Part shown: piece by piece, positions 5,795-7,689 of the stretch
Position numbering within the stretch: position 1 is the stretch's first letter
Layout: every line of letters starts with the position of its first letter
Assembly (NCBI GenBank): GCA_900554715.1
Contig: USIN01000077.1
Location: 1-7,689, forward strand
Reading direction: 5' to 3'
DNA from: an uncultured Bacteroidales bacterium
Lineage (GTDB): Bacteria > Bacteroidota > Bacteroidia > Bacteroidales > Muribaculaceae
Length of the DNA stretch: 7,689 bases
Made by a program: the position numbers and the translations under genes
The notes under the pieces: generated by a model
Told to the model about the DNA's origin: nothing
The model's database searches: none
What the model saw: the letters and a program-made list of their open reading frames with translations, nothing else

Positions 5795-7689
5795 ATGTAC
5801 AGTATCTCAGAACTCAACGAGATGAACGACTCGGATCTGAAAGGAGTCGCTGAGTCTATGGGTCTAAAAAAGATCGATATGACTCAGAAAGAAAGTCTCA
5901 TCTACCGTATTCTCGACCAGCAGGCCCTGAATATGTCTTCAGACAATTCCGGTGAAAAGAAGCGTCGCGAGACCGCCGCTACACGTCAGTCACGCAAACA
6001 GGCGACAGCCAAAACGTCAGATGACACGGCCAAAGAAAACGATGTCCAGACAGCTCAGCCTAAAAAACGCGGACGCAAACCAAAGGCTGCCGTGGCTGAT
6101 GCCGACAACCGCCCGGCCGACAATGCCGCCGCAGCAGACACCGTTGCTGCTGCCGAAAAGAAATCAGATACAGACTCGGCACAAGCCGATGCTTCGGCAC
6201 AGACAAAAACTGTCGAGGGCGAGGCCAAGCCCAAAGGCCGTCGCGGACGTAAAAAAGCCGTCGCCGCCGAAACTGTCGAGACCGCCACAACGCAGACCGG
6301 CAATGTTACGGCCGTTGTGACTGAAGACAATAATTCAGGCGAAAAAGGCGCAGCCAATGCCGCAGCTGCGGTTGACACAGCCGCAGCCGCCGACGCGACA
6401 GGGCAGAATGCTGTCAACGATAACGCTCAACAGACAGATAATACATCCGCAGACGCCGACAATGCTGAGAACCAGAATAACAACAATGATAAAACCAACG
6501 GTCAGAGCAGTCAGCCGGATCAGCAGAACCAGCAGGGCCGTCGCCGCGACTTCCGCGCCAACGACTCGTCGCTGAGCACATTTTTCCCGCGCAGCGAAGG
6601 CCGTAAATTCGTGCCCCGCAGCCAGCGCGAAAAAGAAGAGGCCGAGAAAGCAGCCACTATCGCAGCCGCCACTGCCCCGATACTCATCGGCGAGCCCGGT
6701 GCCAACAACCAGCAGCAACAACAGCAGCAGGGCAACAACCAGGGCAAAAAACGCAACCGCAACAATCAGAATCAGCATAACCAGCAACCACCCCGCTATG
6801 ATTTCGCCGACCTCATCGAGGCCACAGGCGTCCTTGAGATTGCCCCCGAGGGTTATGGATTTCTGCGTTCGGGCGATTTCAACTATCTCGCGTCGCCCGA
6901 TGATGTCTATGTCACCCAGCAGCAGATTAAGCAGTATGGTCTCAAGACCGGCGACGTTGTCGAAGCCTCGATTCGTCCGCCTTTCGAGGGCGAGAAATAC
7001 TATCCCCTCACTTCGGTCCACCGCGTCAACGGACGTTCGCTCGACTTCATCCGCGACCGCATACCCTTCGAACATCTGACACCTCTTTTCCCTGACGAAA
7101 AATTCGATCTCACCTCGGGCGAAGCCGGCAACCTGTCGACCCGCGTTGTCGACATGTTCGCCCCCATCGGCAAAGGACAGCGCGGACTTATCGTCGCTCC
7201 CCCGAAGACAGGTAAAACGCTCCTTCTTAAAGATATCGCAAACGCCATTGCGGCAAACCATCCCGAGACATACATCATGATTCTGCTCATCGACGAACGT
7301 CCCGAGGAAGTCACCGACATGAGCCGCAGCGTCAACGCCGAGGTCATTGCCTCGACTTTCGACGAGCCGGCCGACCGTCATGTCAAGATTGCCGGCATCG
7401 TGCTTGAGAAGGCCAAGCGCATGGTCGAATGCGGTCATGACGTCGTTATCCTTCTCGACTCTATCACACGTCTTGCGCGTGCCTATAACACCGTCTCGCC
7501 GGCGTCAGGCAAAATCCTCTCAGGTGGTGTCGACGCCAACGCCCTTCAGAAACCCAAGCGTTTCTTCGGCGCTGCCCGCAACATCGAGAACGGCGGTTCG
7601 CTTACCATCATCGCCACGGCTCTCACCGAGACAAGTTCGAAGATGGATGAGGTGATTTTCGAAGAATTCAAGGGTACGGGTAACATGGA
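5795..7689 (+). CDS. rho: Transcription termination factor Rho with long disordered insertion (3' end outside window)
   Basis: Hexameric RNA-dependent ATPase that translocates along untranslated RNA and releases RNA polymerase. The frame stays open to the window edge (631 full codons). Domains: Rho_N helical domain (about 1-46, beginning MYSISELNEM); low-complexity insertion (about 47-333); cold-shock-like primary RNA-binding domain (about 343-410, with GVLEI and GYGFLR at 353-358); RecA-type ATPase from about 430. Walker A is APPKTGKT (468-475, K474); the catalytic glutamate is E501 in LIDERPEE; Walker B is VILLDSITRLARAYN (D555); the Q-loop is around SPASGK (K573); the R-loop is at 613-616. 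ATPase motifs sit 290 residues later than in the 419-aa E. coli protein, so the insertion accounts for the extra length. The Arg finger (R366 in E. coli) and roughly the last 75-80 residues lie beyond the window. The ATG at 5795 is chosen because the Rho_N domain begins immediately. It probably has its own promoter at 5535-5566. Confidence 0.97.
   Translation, partial: MYSISELNEMNDSDLKGVAESMGLKKIDMTQKESLIYRILDQQALNMSSDNSGEKKRRETAATRQSRKQATAKTSDDTAKENDVQTAQPKKRGRKPKAAVADADNRPADNAAAADTVAAAEKKSDTDSAQADASAQTKTVEGEAKPKGRRGRKKAVAAETVETATTQTGNVTAVVTEDNNSGEKGAANAAAAVDTAAAADATGQNAVNDNAQQTDNTSADADNAENQNNNNDKTNGQSSQPDQQNQQGRRRDFRANDSSLSTFFPRSEGRKFVPRSQREKEEAEKAATIAAATAPILIGEPGANNQQQQQQQGNNQGKKRNRNNQNQHNQQPPRYDFADLIEATGVLEIAPEGYGFLRSGDFNYLASPDDVYVTQQQIKQYGLKTGDVVEASIRPPFEGEKYYPLTSVHRVNGRSLDFIRDRIPFEHLTPLFPDEKFDLTSGEAGNLSTRVVDMFAPIGKGQRGLIVAPPKTGKTLLLKDIANAIAANHPETYIMILLIDERPEEVTDMSRSVNAEVIASTFDEPADRHVKIAGIVLEKAKRMVECGHDVVILLDSITRLARAYNTVSPASGKILSGGVDANALQKPKRFFGAARNIENGGSLTIIATALTETSSKMDEVIFEEFKGTGNM

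Noticed and set aside
5952..6320. 122-codon + strand frame overlapping the Rho insertion
   Set aside because: Out of frame with rho, which continues open on both sides. Its Pro/Arg/Lys-rich content is what repeats of GCC/CAG-type codons give when read in another frame.
6017..6420. Repeated Ala-coding and acidic stretches resembling a tandem repeat array
   Set aside because: No constant repeat unit or spacing is seen. It is compositional bias within a single coding frame, not a DNA repeat or CRISPR-like array.
6335..7438. 367-codon open frame on the - strand opposite rho
   Set aside because: It is antisense to clearly recognisable Rho sequence. Its hydrophobic leucine-rich look arises from the complement of CAG/CAA and AAC codons in the insertion, and it resembles no known family.

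Overview
The window looks like a housekeeping segment of a Bacteroidales chromosome (phylum Bacteroidota). Its moderate GC content and protein sequence style would suit a gut Bacteroidales lineage such as Muribaculaceae; the family-level placement is inference. Supporting signs are promoters of the Bacteroidota type (TTTG, about 20 bases, then TAnnTTTG), A/T-rich stretches without clear Shine-Dalgarno sequences before the start codons, a DPE2-like 4-alpha-glucanotransferase with two N-terminal starch-binding modules, and a Rho factor with a very long low-complexity insertion. All three genes lie on the + strand. I see no mobile element, tRNA, rRNA, CRISPR array or integration site.

Layout: bases 1-128 hold a good promoter match and the leader of the first gene. 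Bases 129-2654 encode a class II (adenosylcobalamin-dependent) ribonucleotide reductase, NrdJ, ending in a cysteine-rich tail. Bases 2655-2781 are a short gap with a small hairpin and a weak promoter match. Bases 2782-5457 encode a cytoplasmic 4-alpha-glucanotransferase (MalQ/DPE2 type, GH77). Bases 5458-5794 hold a strong intrinsic terminator, an exact-consensus promoter and a leader of roughly 220 nt. From 5795 to the window edge runs the 5' part of rho, the transcription termination factor. It has no stop codon inside the window; about 631 codons are visible and the last roughly 75-80 are missing.

The genes do not form an obvious pathway: DNA precursor synthesis, maltodextrin/glycogen metabolism and transcription termination. 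The terminator and promoter between malQ and rho suggest that rho is transcribed on its own. The weaker signals between nrdJ and malQ leave that junction open.

The most notable content is the roughly 290-residue insertion in Rho between its N-terminal helical domain and its RNA-binding domain. It holds two AT-hook-like basic motifs, alanine/acidic stretches and two Asn/Gln-rich patches, one with seven consecutive glutamines. The long rho leader, with short hairpins and several tiny open frames, is a candidate for autoregulation. I found no convincing sign of a wholly new multi-gene system.
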